In this document: positions 37,039 through 51,050 of the stretch, piece by piece
Layout: the number at the start of each line of letters is the position of its first letter
Numbering within the stretch: the stretch's first letter is position 1
Source: Hybos culiciformis
Lineage: Eukaryota; Arthropoda; Insecta; Diptera; Hybotidae
Direction of reading: 5' to 3'
DNA: 64,000 nucleotides
NCBI GenBank assembly: GCA_964007475.1
Contig: OZ023275.1
Coordinates: 12,689,829 to 12,753,828 of the forward strand
Position numbers and translations under genes: made by a program
The notes under the pieces: generated by a model
The model's database searches: none
What the model was told of the DNA's origin: nothing
The model's input: only the letters and a program-made list of their open reading frames with translations

Positions 37039-39151
37039 TATTTAACTGAAATTCCATTAAATTAGCAAAATCAGTGTATTTTGGAAAATGTGAAGTAATA
37101 CAATGAGAATCTTTCAATTAAAGTTATTTGGTACTCAATAATTTGTTGAGGACGACGTTACATCATCCAATATAAAATTTAAAAAAAAATCAAAATAAAA
37201 TACACACTTCATACTACATAATACCAATCACTTTTTAAAATAAATCTTTTTTTTTGCCACATAATGATACGAAGTGCTCTCTATTAAATAATCCAAAATA
37301 AAAAACAGAAACTAATTTTAAATTTTCAAGTTAAAACCAACAAAAAAGCTCACTTTGACCTTAAACTAAAGTGAACTTATATAAAACCATATGCTGTCAG
37401 TTATGAGTTTACATTTACCGTGACTTTGATCTTCAAGTTTTTACCAGTCATGACGTAATATAAAGCATCTACTTACATCAGAAACCTTTATCTATCCATG
37501 AACAAAAAAAATTTTATGAAAAGGACAAACATAAAATTGCAACAAAAAAAAAATTCAAATTCTACTATACTTAATTTAGATCTCATTTTTAATTTTTATG
37601 TACACAATTATAAAATTAAAAAAAAGAGCAGTTTATTATGTTTAAATGATTTATTAAGTGTAAAGTTTTCTAAATAAAGCTCGAATTTTATTTAAGTTAT
37701 AACTTATTAACAATAAGTTAATATATAAAATTGATAAAATTAAAATAGTTAATACAAAACAAAAATTGTTTCTAATTATTTTTCTAGCTAATTTACCAGA
37801 AGTAGGAAGGTGATTATGATAATTATTGTACAAAAGTAAAGGTTGGGGTAAAAATAACTACATTATTTCTACTTGTTAATCTAAAATATTAAATTAATTA
37901 ATGACTATCAGTAGTTATATAGATTTAAAGTTAAAAAATTCGGCGTCCTTGATTAATCTTATCACTGGCTAGAGCTGATTGACAAGGTAGACTATCTTAA
38001 GCCAAATTAATAAAATCGCACATATGTAATTAACATTTTTTTTTATTTATTTCAAAACAAGTTAACACAAAATTTTACATAAATTTTTTATTCGAATGAA
38101 AATAAATTAATTAGATTTGTTACAAAACTTATCCACCTATACTTAGATAATTTTTTTTTTTTATCGAATGTAGGTACATATAATTTTTGCATTTTGTGCT
38201 TTGCAAAATGCATAGAATGAGTTCACTTTACACAAACCATTTTTCTTCGCTTTCTTAACAATTATATACTCCATTTGTTAGTTTTTTGATATTTAACGAA
38301 TTATGGTATTCTCTATCTGTCATTAAATTAACTATTACAGGTAGACTAAGAACATTATTACATGTATTTGAAAATTATTTTTAAGGGTGAAAATTCAAAC
38401 TACTTTTATTAAAAACATAAGTTATTTTCATTCCATTTAAGGTTTCTCTTTCTTATTCAACATAAGTTATCTGAACTTTGAACTTATTCGATCATTCGAT
38501 TGTAAGTAATTAATAGTAATACTCAAAAATCTTCTCGAGCATAAAATTCTTAAATTTTTTTTTGTTGAATAAATTAATTAATAAACGCTCGCATATATGC
38601 AAGTAAATAAATAAATTGTTGATAAGAAAACTATTTTGAAATTAAGTGAACGTATTTTTTGTTAAATTTAGACCTAGTTCTTTTTTAATCTATAGGCGTA
38701 AAAGTGTATTATCGAAAAAATCAAATAAGAAAGTCTGTGGATAAGAACAAAAATCTATTCCATAGGATTTTTCGAACTTTGGGAAAACTTTGCCTAATAT
38801 TTTGCTATTTTCGAGATTTTAACAAAACAAAGTTTTCTAGAAATTCTAATGTACACGTTTGATACAAATTAGTAAGAATTTTATTCACGTCTCTATGCAC
38901 AGAACAAACAAATTTGACATGGACAAGAAAGAATTTTCCGAATTTACATACTTTTTATATTAATTTTTTGCTATGACAAATTAAAACTAAATATCCAAAG
39001 TACATTCGAAAGATCTTATTTAAAAATATTAATTCACATTGTTAAAGTCGAGGTTAAAGTCAAAAAGTGTGAAATTGGTTTATGAATCAAAAGAGAATTG
39101 AGCCGAAAATTTTTAATTTTTTTCTAATTTCAAAAAGAAAAATTAATATCT
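37039..39151. other. Non-coding spacer between GMC genes 4 and 5
   Basis: A+T-rich DNA with no supportable gene. A short perfect stem TGCATTTTG/CAAAATGCA occurs near 38188-38212. An AATAAA at about 37673 is one of several possible polyadenylation signals for gene 4. Confidence 0.55.
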
Positions 39152-39190
39152 TTATATTACCGGATGAAGTGTTGAGGAGGTCAGTCAGTC
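39152..39190 (+). promoter_or_regulatory. Candidate core promoter of GMC gene 5 (TATA + TCAGT)
   Basis: TTATATTA at 39152-39159 lies about 31 bases upstream of a doubled arthropod initiator motif, TCAGTCAGTC, at 39181-39190. This matches the usual TATA-to-initiator spacing. The ATG follows at 39229, predicting a short 5' UTR of about 45 nt. The sequence and spacing are seen directly. The start site itself is inferred. Confidence 0.55.
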
Positions 39191-39228
39191 AATATATATC
39201 GGTTAAAAATATTAATTCCAATATCGAA

Positions 39229-41564
39229 ATGCAAAAAATATTGATATGTTTATTAATTTTATTTGCATTAAATAAAAATATTGATTGTATATTTTTGTCA
39301 GCAAATGGTAGAAGTGATATTAATGACCATTTGAGACAAATTTTCCGGCTGAAATCATTAGATATATTTGGACACAAGGCCAACAGAAGTAAGTATATAT
39401 TAAAATCGTTTAAAGTTTAATAGATATCGGATTTCTTTAACTTCTCCGTACTTCATTCAAGTTTCAAACATTTGAAATTGATAGAAAATTAAATTGTTGC
39501 TCTTCGAGTTATAAAATTTAGCGCAAATTCTGGACATTAATAATTAGATGAACCGTGAAAACTTAAATTAAATACTTGTGTTTCATCTCATTTTCTCTGA
39601 ACAAATAGAGTAGAAGCCATTATCGATACTTGAATTTGAGGGCATTAAATTCACTTAATTTATATTATTTTTTAAACTAAATAAAAAATTCATATTTTAT
39701 TGCATACCTTATTTAGATAAGTTGAAGTTTTTATAATATCAAAAATTTACCTGAAAAGAAAAGAAAAAAAATTATTTTAATATTTTGTTAGATTTATAAA
39801 TATCTTATAACTATTAAGAAAAAAAAATTAATTTTGTTTTATTTTATTCGAGACCCAGAAATCTACTCTGCATATGATTTTATCATTGTGGGAGGTGGAT
39901 CCTCAGGATGCGTTCTGGCAAATCGATTATCGGAGAATCCAAACCACAAAATTTTACTCATTGAAGCAGGTGGAATTGAAAATATTGTTCATCAAGTACC
40001 AATGATGGTCGCTTTTTTGCAATCAACTGCTTCCAATTGGGGTTATCATTCGGAACCACAAAAATATTCGTGCTACGGAATGAAAAATCGAAATTGCGCT
40101 TTACCCCGTGGAAAAGTTCTAGGCGGTACTTCTTCAATTAATTATATGATTTACAATCGAGGAAATCGTAGAGATTTTGATAAATGGGCGTTAGATGGTA
40201 ATGCTGGATGGTCTTACCAAGATGTTTTACCATATTTTTTGAAATCTGAAGATGCGCACCTTAAAGGACTCGAAAATTCACCGTATCATGGAAAAGATGG
40301 CCCACTTTCAGTCACTGATTCTTTGTACCGTACAAATTTAGTGCATTATTTTGTGAAAGCAGCAAAACAAACAGGGTATCCTGAAGTTGATTATAATGGT
40401 GAGAGCCAGTTGGGAGTGTCATACGTTCAGGGAACAACGAAATTTGGTCAAAGAGTTAGCACAGCAAAAGCATTTATAGAACCTATTCGTAGTCGTCAAA
40501 ATTTACATATACTAACGAATTCTAGGGTTACTAAAATCTTGATCGATGCAGTTAGTAAACAAGCAAGAGGAGTTCAATTCGTTAGTGATAACAAACTTCA
40601 TACTGTTTCCACAAGAAAGGAAGTTATTTTATCAGCTGGTTCTTTCAACACACCACAACTTTTAATGCTATCTGGTGTTGGACCTTCTGATAATTTAAAT
40701 GCATTAGGAATTCCTATCATTAAAGAGCTTCCAGTGGGAAAAAATTTATACGATCACATGAGTCATATAGGTCCGACTTTTCTTTCAAACTCAGTAGGTA
40801 GCACAATAAGAATTTCGGATACAACACTTCAAGATATAACTGATTTTAAAATTGGCAGAGGTGGTAAATTTTCTGTTATTGGAGGAGTTGAAGCGTTGAC
40901 TTTTATTAAGACACCGAATTCTCGAATGCCCCCAGATGTTCCAGATGCTGAAATCATATTTTTACCTATAGGTCTCGATGCTGATCAAGGTACGGGAATA
41001 AAACGTGGACTCAATTTAAAAGATGAAATTTATGACAAACTGTACCAACCTCTTGAGAAAAGACGTCAAGATCATTATTCAGTTGTAATTATGCATTTTC
41101 ATCCCAAATCTACCGGTCGAGTATGGTTGGCAAGTAAAGATCCGTTCCAGTGGCCTAAAATTGACCCAAATTATTTTTATGAAGCAGAAGATGCCGAAAC
41201 ACTTTTTCACGGCATTAAAGCAGCTATTAAAATTTCTGAAGCACCCGCTTTACAAGAGCTAGGAGTACGCTTATATAATAATTCTGTGCCCGGGTGTGAG
41301 AGCTATCCCTTTGGTTCTGACGATTATTGGAGATGTTCAGTGAGAACATTATCAGGAACATTACACCACCAAGTTGGAACCTGTAAAATGGGACCTAAAT
41401 CTGATCCAACAAGTGTCGTTAATAATGAATTGAAAGTGCACGATATTCAATTTTTAAGAGTTGTAGACACAAGCATAATACCAAAACCACCAACTGCGCA
41501 TACCAATGCTGCTGCAATTATGATTGGAGAAAAAGCAGCTGATATGATTAAAGCTTCTTGGTAA
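39229..41564 (+). CDS. GMC oxidoreductase 5, two exons (623 aa, His-His type)
   Basis: Join of exon 1 (39229-39388) and exon 2 (39853-41564). Exon 1 encodes a hydrophobic leader (MQKILICLLILFALN) and IFLSANGRSDINDHLRQIFR, and stops one base into a codon at GTAAGT, the same phase as gene 4. Exon 2 starts after a T-rich tract and GAG, giving NPEIYSAYDF, which aligns with gene 4. The GAG acceptor is weaker than CAG but keeps the alignment. Motifs are IVGGGSSG (65-72), [36 protein letters not shown], and catalytic candidates His559 (HHQVGTCKMG) and His603 (TAHTNAA). The start at 39229 was preferred over an in-frame ATG at 39082 because it yields a leader like that of gene 4 and lies downstream of a good promoter pattern. 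The product is probably secreted and of unknown substrate. Confidence 0.92.
39745..39775 (-). promoter_or_regulatory. Candidate recursive splice site on the flotillin-2 strand
   Basis: Read on the - strand, a pyrimidine tract of nearly 20 bases (only T and C) leads into CAG, immediately followed by GTAAAT. This is an abutting 3' and 5' splice site, as at the ratchet points used to remove long fly introns stepwise. The junction lies between 39751 and 39750. The pattern is seen directly. Its use is inferred. Confidence 0.35.
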
Positions 41565-44500
41565 TGAAATTCTAGTTATTAGCAGTAAATTTAAAATTAA
41601 ACGTAGTCTTAATTAATATAAACATGTAAATATTGGTTTATTATTCCGAAAAATGTTACCTAATAGTATAATTAGCGCATGAAAAATTTAATTTTTATTC
41701 ACATTTTTTAATTTAATTCTATACCATAAATTGTTATCCACAAACATTAAATGTTTGTATTTTGTTATATCATTAACTATTTATTAATTTACAAAATTAT
41801 GATACTTAAGTTTTGAAAGTCCAAGCAAAAGATAAATAAGTATATATGCCATTTTATCAAATTAATATCAATTCCCCCTAAAGCAGTAATAATCAGAAGT
41901 TTGTTTTAAAGTAGATAATAAGAAATTTTTTTTAGAATATGTATATTTTCATCAGTGAATGAAACGAATTGACAACTTATTTTGTAAAATAATAAATTTT
42001 GTTGAACTGATTTTTTTAACAAGTACGCCATTGTCAGATAGTAATAAAGTCAAAACTTTTGTTCATATACATACAACATAATATTATATATTTTTTAAAT
42101 CCATACCAGAACTTAAACCCCCAAATTCTATATCTAAAAAAAAATAAAACCATTAAATTCGATGAGCTCATCCTATTCATTCAAAAATTATGCAAAAAAG
42201 ATATTTATTGTTTAATTGACCAGGAAGGATTGAATCTTTTAAATACGTAAAATAATTAAAAAAAATATAAATATAAAACTAAATCTTGTATCTTTAGGTG
42301 ACCGCACTAAATAAAAACACTTTATTAATTAATTTGAAATTTATTATTCCCAAAATTACATTAAAATTAAATTATGTACACAAAAACTGACAAGTTTTTT
42401 TCTTTTTTTAAGTTTAAGTTTTCATGACCAAACTTACAATAAATAGTTCATTAATATTAATTTATAAAACATTATTATTTTTTCTTTAAATCTGTTTTTA
42501 TATTTTAGTTAGATTCTTTGAAATATTTTACGCAGTTTAATAGAAATTTTGAGACTAAGCTAATTAATCAACAAAATGGAATACTTAAATTTCTTATTGT
42601 TTTGTACGGAAAAATTTTTCTTGTTTAAAAATTAAATACTTCAAATCATAATGCTTATACAAGTGTAAATTTCATGCCTTTTTTTGGTACTCTTTTTAAA
42701 GTCCCACAACAATTTAATTACAAAACATAAAACCAATCAGGAATATGTTGACACTTTTATCGATTGGATTAAAGGCTGAAATATTTATTTTATGATGGTA
42801 TTTATTTTAGATTTTAACTTAAATTTAGATAAATTACAATAGTTAATTATGTAAAAATTGACAAATGGAAACGAGGATAGAAACGAATGTAATATATATT
42901 TTTGTTATTCTTGGGATTTACTTTTAACCTGTTAATTTCGTTCGTTACTACAAAAATTTATTGTGGAATGTAACTAAATTTTGTTTATCTTATATTCATT
43001 CACAGATAGGGAACAACTATAAATAGTAAGTATATTTTATGCATTCAATACTTCTGAAATATCAAAATAAAGTTGATGTTGATAATTGATGTTGTCATTA
43101 CCAATTGGGGTTAATAACATTTCTTTGATTATCATTTCAGATGACGAAAATTACAAATAGGGTTGTCCATTTACTATAATATGTACGGTATTTGAAAGGA
43201 CTTTTCATTTAACAATTTACGTACGAACACTCATAAAAAATTTAAAAGTGAATCATATGAAATTTTAATTCAAAAAATTTATTATGCATTATCCGCATAC
43301 ATAAAAACATATTTACAATGTACCTACATCTATATTTATATTATGTTGTAGGTATATAAAATTAAAAATAAATTAAAATCGCCTATGGTTGTTTTTGAAG
43401 AACTAATGTATATACACATTATACATATAAGATATATTGTATGGAATAAATTTAAATGCAGAGATTTTTGAAAATATATATATTTTTGAGATTAAATTAA
43501 ATATTTTGATAAATTCGTTCGTATGATTGATAACCGTCTTCCGAACAAAATTTACTCCAGATGTTATTGTTCATGAGTATTCATACGTAAGGATGTAAAG
43601 TCAACAACATCATGTAATGTATAATAGACAGAAATTGTTTAAATAAGACTCTTTCAACACCTCTACATGTTATGCTCTTGAGTTATTCTAGATATGTACA
43701 TCCAAATGCAACAATGTACTGTTTTGTAATATTCTGTAAAATCTGGAACACTTTTCACCGTTATCTTCATATGCTTCTTCAACGTAATATATGTACATAA
43801 TTATTTGAAGTATGTACTTGTATAAATACGTATTTCTGTTCTTAATTTGTATATCAACTGATATTAAATAGGGTTATCTTATGTCAGTGTCATGCCATGC
43901 TAGGCGATTATCTTATCTCAATGATTTTCCCTCTTATTTATTCTTAGTTTTGCTACTATATGCATATCATTTAACAATACTTAAAATTCGAGAAATCGCC
44001 ACTCCGGCCCTATTGTCTTAAGACTTAAAAACAAAATAAATTATTTTTTTAATTTAAGTACTTACTACCCTGCCGATATCAGCTTGGTATCACAGTTTTC
44101 TGATGATGATGTTAACAAAAATCCTTTTAAAACACAATGAAGTTTTATTTTATTTTTGTTTTTATTTCAATATGAAAACGAGTAAATTTAAAATGCATAA
44201 TGTATTATGCTATTAATGTCTTATTCTTGTCATTCTTCAAAGTTCTTTGTAACATTTTATTTTTTGTTTAGAAACATTAGGTATATTATTGTGAGTATAG
44301 GACAATGACTTACATTTTACAAAATAAATAATGTTGTACAGAATAGTATTAAAAATGCACTTGTAATATTCCTAAAGCAATATGTAGATATGTTGGTAAA
44401 ACATAGAACCTCTGTTTTAGCACGTTAACCATCAAACGTTACTATTTTTTCTTCATCTACAATGCCCATAGTATCTCATAAATTAGGCATGGAGCCGTTT

Positions 44501-47500
44501 TTTAGATTTAACATTTTTTAGGTTCCTAGAATCAAAATCTATTTTCAACCCCAAAATTGAGGTGTTATTGGATACAAAAATCATATAGAAAATGTCTACA
44601 AATCCGAAAAATTTACTAAATATAATTTTTATAGAACTTTAAGAAGCTTATACCATAATTCTTTGTTTTAATAATAGGTATACCTTTAAATTTTAAATTT
44701 CCAATAAAAATTATTTATTCCAAAAAATTTTTGCAAACTTCATTAAAAACTTCTATCAATTTCAAATCACTCCTAATAAAACATATCTTCTTCATATAAA
44801 CGAAATCTCTTTGAATTTATGTATTAATTTTAATCCATATACAAACATAATACACATGTATTGCTAATTATGTATAATTCTATCTGTAGGCAGGGAAACC
44901 ACATTATCTAATCTCTCTCACACACATACATATGTTATGTACATTATACAGGGTTTCCAAAAAAATATTTATCATTTTTTAATGGAACGTATACAGTACA
45001 TATATATTTTCCCTTAAAGAAAAATTTGATTGAATGGAAGATTTCATAGATTATCAGTTTCCCTTTGAAAAATGTAATTTTTTATTTTTGTAACTACTCA
45101 TATGTATTTGTTCACATATGCATAATCATCGTAAATTCAGCGAACCAACGTAAGTGGGAATTTTTGAGATATTAAGGTTTGAGCTTTCAAGTTTTACAAT
45201 TTGTATAAAGTTTTTAGAACAAATAAAATTGTTTTACGAATATTTAAGTATCCTTACACATTAAATCGGAATTAATAGTATTTTTTTTTCTTAAAGAAGT
45301 TGCTTAAGTTGCGATTTTTAATTAATTATAAACGACTTTAATAACTAAAATATTTTTTTTAACTTATCAGATATTTAAAACTATTGTTAAGTCATAAGAA
45401 ATGCACTAAAATTTTGCTTTTATATCTCAAGTTTCGCACTTATCGACTCTTCTTAAAATTAACGACGATACGTTAAAGCAAGGTGAATAACAAAAAACTT
45501 TGAAATTTCGACAAAAAAACTTTCTGTTCTTTACATTAAGATGTCGAAAGCTACAATTTCAAAAAAAAAAAAAAATTTTAATTTATGATGTAAGTTTTAA
45601 TAAAATGATTCATGAGGTGAACTACAGCGTCTACTTTTAAGCGTCTTATATGTAGTAAATAGCCTATTATCTGTCATTCAACATCTGTCCATTTCTATTA
45701 TATTCATCCTAAAATTTGTTCATTATCTTATGTACATAACACATTCTCACCCACATCATCCTACTACTGATTTCATAGCTATGAAATTAAAGAAGAATTT
45801 CGAAATTTATGTTTATTTTAAATAAATAGGTAAGTTTGTAATATGATTTGTTATTAAATCAAACCCATGAAAATAAAAACAAAAAATTGACAGACGAAAA
45901 TAAAAAATTGTATCAAATTATCTCTATGAAAACATAAAAACAAAAATTATAAAAAAAATAATAATAAAAGGGGGAAAGAAAATATATAAAATATACCTAT
46001 TTTTTAATTTATAAACATGATGACTAAAAAATAGTCAATTGTGCGAAATATATAAAATTGTACGGCATGCATTGTGGACTATGTGCGCTGTGCATGCATA
46101 TATTTAAAACTATATAAATACACCCCAAAGGATAAAAATAATAATTATTATCCTTTTAGTTACAGTTTTAGGGTGAGAATCAATATTAGATATTTTGAAA
46201 TATTTTTTGTTGTTTTTTTGTTTATGTATATCTCAATGCTATTAAAGCGAAATAGCTGGATTCATGTATATGACGTGAACTCATATTTTTGAAATGGTTA
46301 GCAAGACAACAGAATATTATAAGTTTTTTTTTTTTTAGTTGTCCTACAGAGAAGGAATCCCTTATATTCTAACATTAAAAAAAATATTCATTTAATGATT
46401 TTTATGTTTAAGGTACACTTGAAATTTTAATTAATTTTCTTCTTATTTATTTTTTGTAGAAAATGAAACAAAATATACATAAACAGAATGTATTAAAGAA
46501 TTTTATGCTACTTACTCCAAAATTTCAAAATATTAAAAAAAGGGAAAGAAAAGAAATATTTAAAAACAATTTTTTTTTCTTTTTATCAAGGAGGTGAAGC
46601 ATTCGTTTTTTAAAAACAGAATAAGTAGGTATATATATAATTTTCATTAAAGTAATTAAAAATTTATATTTAATTTTTTCTCTGTACAAGTTCGTAGTAT
46701 TTTTTTATTTCAATTAATTTTCTAATTTAAATTTTTTTTTATATTTTGTCTAACAAGTTTAATTATAAATTTTGTTTTTATTTAAAAATCACTTCATGAG
46801 TATATACATTTGTTGATCTCATGTTAAATTTAAATCCAATACCAACGTAAATTAAGAAACTATGTGAGCTTAATCTATCTAAGTACATTCTTACTTAAAA
46901 CAAAACCTGAATTTTAATTTTTGTACAACTTTCAGTGCAGTTGACGACTTACACAAGATATTAATTCACAATATGATAATTGCACAGATTTTGATAAAAT
47001 AAGTTGTCGCACAATGATACTTTAAACATAAGTAATTCTGGTCTTATTTTTAAAGGAAAATTTTTTTAAGTTTTTTTATTAATTTTTTAAAATTGTACAT
47101 ATTTAATATTAAATTTGTTTCTTTTTTAACTTTCTTAAATACATAATGCATATATACACTTACAGTGTATATTTATACATAAAATTTTATATTAAATTAT
47201 GTAACTTGCAATTGATTATATTTAAACTAACTATAGATACAATTTTTCCAAGAATTTTAAACTAAAATAAAATAAATTAAAAATATGTCTTACCTATATT
47301 ATACATTTATTCAGTATTTCCGAGTGATTTAATTTTCAAATAATTTCTTATTACTTACTTACAAAGTTATTGGTATTAATTAAATCGAATTTAAACATGC
47401 AGAATCAATTAAAAATAAAACACATCCTGTAAGTAGTTATATACGACATAAAAATATATATTTATTTATTTTACCTATAAAACAGTTTTATGAAAGAAAA

Positions 47501-50500
47501 AAAAAATCTATCGACACTCGTCATCAATTTTGAAGCATTGCATTTGAATTCCATGTCAACATCTTTTAATAACGATAGAATATATTAAAATGTACAACAT
47601 GTAAACATTAAAAAAAAAATAAAAATTCTATCATATGAAGTTTTACTACATTTTACTACATTTATAATTTACATTTACGTTTAATTTTTCATAAAAGTTA
47701 AACTTTTTTTTTTAATTTAAATATTAAAGCCATCGTTGGTACGAGAAACATCCTTATTTTCAATGACATGGTCGATTCACCATTGGTGTATTATTTAATC
47801 AACCGACTTGTTTTTTTTAATGTACAAAAAAAAAAGAAGAGAAATTTATAGTCACCCCAGAAGATTTATTTCATTTAAAAGTATCCTTTTATTCCTGTTT
47901 TTTTTTTTTCTAATACATATACTTATACTTAATACTTTTTCACAAATTTTCAATAAAAGCTTTTATTCATTATGGAAACGGAGAGTTTTTTTTTTATTTT
48001 ATGTACAAAAATGTATGAATGGACAGTAAATTTATTCAAAGCAGGGAGAAAAAATTAAACACACGTTACAAGTATTAAAAAAAAAAAAATTAATTGTAAA
48101 AAAAAAAAGTTTTTGCTGTACACCCTCTGCAACACATTATAACGCACCTATACCAACTTATTAATTAACCTTCGACCGTCACGAAAGTGCACACCTGTAC
48201 CACATTCGTAATATGATATCTATCAGATACATCTCTAAATGTTTCGTTGGTTGGGAAATGAGCGAAATTGGTTAAAACTTAACTTAAAAAAAAAAATAAA
48301 CCAAACTTAAAAAATTTTGATATCAATTGTAATTCCAAAAGAAAAAGAAAATAATCAAGAATAAATTTTCTAAAAACCATAAATCATGAAACCTACCTTA
48401 AAATAAAAAATTTAAGGAAAACGATTTTACTTTAGGAAATTATAGACCAAGTCTCTTGAACTAATACAGAAAAAAACCCATTTAAAGCAACAATCAGATT
48501 GAATTTAAATTTTTGTATCAACCAAAAATAAAAGAAATTTTATTTTTCTAGTTTTTATGGGGAATGTAAAACAATTTTAACAAAATTTTAATTGCATTTT
48601 CATTTCCGTCCGTTTTTGTTTTACTTCTGTACTTCGTTATCCTTGATGCATTTGCTTTATGGTTTTTATATTGTTAATATGTATATAATGAAAATGTGTA
48701 GTTAAATTTGGATTGAATATCAAACATTATGTTTTCACTTTGATTTCATAAACCAATTTATGGCCTGAAGTTTCAAAAAAAATATATATATTCTGCCTAT
48801 ATATGAAAATGGAAACTTTCTTTTCCTTTTTTTTATTATATTTTATGGAAAAACAGGGGTGCGTGCATAAAATAAAAATGCACTCGAAGAACCCAATATC
48901 CATGTTATATGTATGGAGGAAAAGGATAAAAAAAGTACATATAATACAATAATTCTTCAAATATGTGGAAATTTTATATTGTGCAAATTAGGAATTAATA
49001 TTATTCGAGGATATAAATTATAAAGCACATGTATACGTTTAACTTTGAAAGGCACTTAAGAAAATTTATTGCCTTTTAAATGAAAACATTGGCAAAATAA
49101 AGTATGTACCTACGTTAAGTATATAAGGTGAAAGAAATTGCAGAGAATTTTTTTATTCTTCTAATTTAAGGAAATGAATTTCTATAATGTGATATTATGT
49201 ATGTAGTGCTATATATAGTAATCCTGATAGTAATTCTTCCGATCAACAGTCATGTAAATTCTAGGTAAATTTAAAAATCTTTTTGACCACTATTTTTGGA
49301 ACCTTTTTTTCTTGATATTAGATGAACGTTTTATGAAGCCAATCATTATAGTAAGCATACAAAATTTTATTTCAAGAAAAAGGTTATTCGACTTATCGTA
49401 AATCACAGTTTAAAGACATCTCGAAAATAAATATTAATTCACAAACATTAGTAAACTCTTTTCTTTGTACTTTTAATTATTTATACATGTTATCTTCTGT
49501 TATTTTGTACACGTTTCAATTAAAATTCATATACATTATAAGGATAATTGAAAACTGCATATCTAATTATTTTGATTATTAAAGAACTTCATATTTGCTT
49601 TTAGGTTTTACCTTTGATCTATTCTGATTCTGAATAAGTATGCCAGTACATACACATAATAATATTTGTTGTTATGCAATAAATCAAATTAAAAAGTTAT
49701 ATAAAGTTATATACATAAACATGTAAATATAATTATTCATAATTAATACAAAAATAATAATTACCAATAATACAAAAATTAATTAAGAACTCAATTGATG
49801 TTGAAAATCAAATATATGAGCAATAGTTTGCACAATTAATAATATAAAAAAATTTCAAGAGTTTGAGTATGAAAAATCATTATGTTGATTTGTGAATAAA
49901 GTAAGAAGTCCCATTTTAAAAAAATAATCATGGGTAAAAGAAAATAAATGATTGATTTGGTTGAACAAAATTTAAATATATAAATAGAAAATGTATAAAC
50001 TATAAATATAAAATACCGAGTAACATACTTATTAGTACTGAGTTGATAAACCTCAAGAACTTTTACCTCTCAGACTCAGTTAAATATTTCACTTTATTTA
50101 GATATCTTTAAACATTTAACATTTAAAAGTTTAGAAATAAATAAATAAAATGTTTATATGTTAAACTACTTTTTAAACATTTTGCCACTTGAACTTAAAT
50201 ATTCCATTTAATTTCGAAAAAAAAAAAAAAAATGGGGTTCATAAGTTTTTCTCACCTATACACGCAGTCACAATTCTTTTTCAGCTATTGAAAATGTTTA
50301 TTTCATAAATTATCAAAGAACCTAAACAAGCAATTTAATTTTCGGATGAACAGAAACAATTGAAATATGTTCACCTTTTTTCTTCTTTTTTTTTTTCTTG
50401 TTCTTTGAAAAACAATGACTGTTAAAAAGGCATTTCTATTTCACCTGGTTTATTCTGAAAATTTTCCCTCCTAGCAATAGGATTTTTTTTTTTTTTTTAT

Positions 50501-51050
50501 TTCTTTTTATTTCAAACATAAACGTATATAAGTATATTGCTTTATTATAAATTCATTAAATTCAAAATGTTTATGTATTTCCTAGACATATTTCCTTAAG
50601 GAATTAAAAGAGAATTATCAAATTTTACACAAAAAAATAAAAATAAAGAGAATTGAAAATCAATGAAAATGGCAAGAAAAAAATTACTTTATTTAGTATG
50701 TATTTCCTTTACTAATAAATCGGGTAAATAGGTTAATAGGTAGTTAGAACTTATTTCTAACACTCAGCTGCATCTAAGCTGCAGTTTGTTGGATGAAAAT
50801 AAGAATGCTAAATATATCATCACTTCTGCGAATAAATTGTTTTTAATTCCACATGGTATTCGTGAGAGTCTGAAAACTCTAATTTTAAGTAGTTAATGAA
50901 AATTGTTTGTTTAATTATTTTTTTTTAATTCTGATATCACTCCGGTGAAAAAAAAAATAGACCTCTTGCCAAGCAAGTTTAGAATCTAAACTGAAATCTA
51001 AACAAATATAAAAAGTTTGATTAACTTTCGGATATTCATTTATTATATTA
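41565..51050. other. Gene-free A+T-rich DNA downstream of GMC gene 5
   Basis: About 9.5 kb without a credible gene. The few open frames are short and of random A+T-rich composition. Minor items are a near-palindrome around 46126-46157 (AAAGGATAA...TTATCCTTT) and a 10-bp direct repeat near 47642-47661. The segment is interpreted as flotillin-2 intron sequence. Confidence 0.6.

Noticed and set aside
39082..39228. In-frame upstream extension of gene 5 giving a longer N terminus
   Set aside because: It lacks a leader at its start, crosses the candidate TATA and initiator, and has no counterpart in gene 4. The ATG at 39229 yields a matching signal peptide.
39834..39852. ATG at 39834 as the start of gene 5
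   Set aside because: The bases 39834-39852 read as the pyrimidine-rich end of the intron. Using this start would drop the leader exon, and the splice to 39853 restores alignment with gene 4.
44945..45060. ACAGGGTTTCC-type start of a dispersed repeat
   Set aside because: It resembles ends of some insect repeats, but no matching inverted end or target duplication was found nearby.
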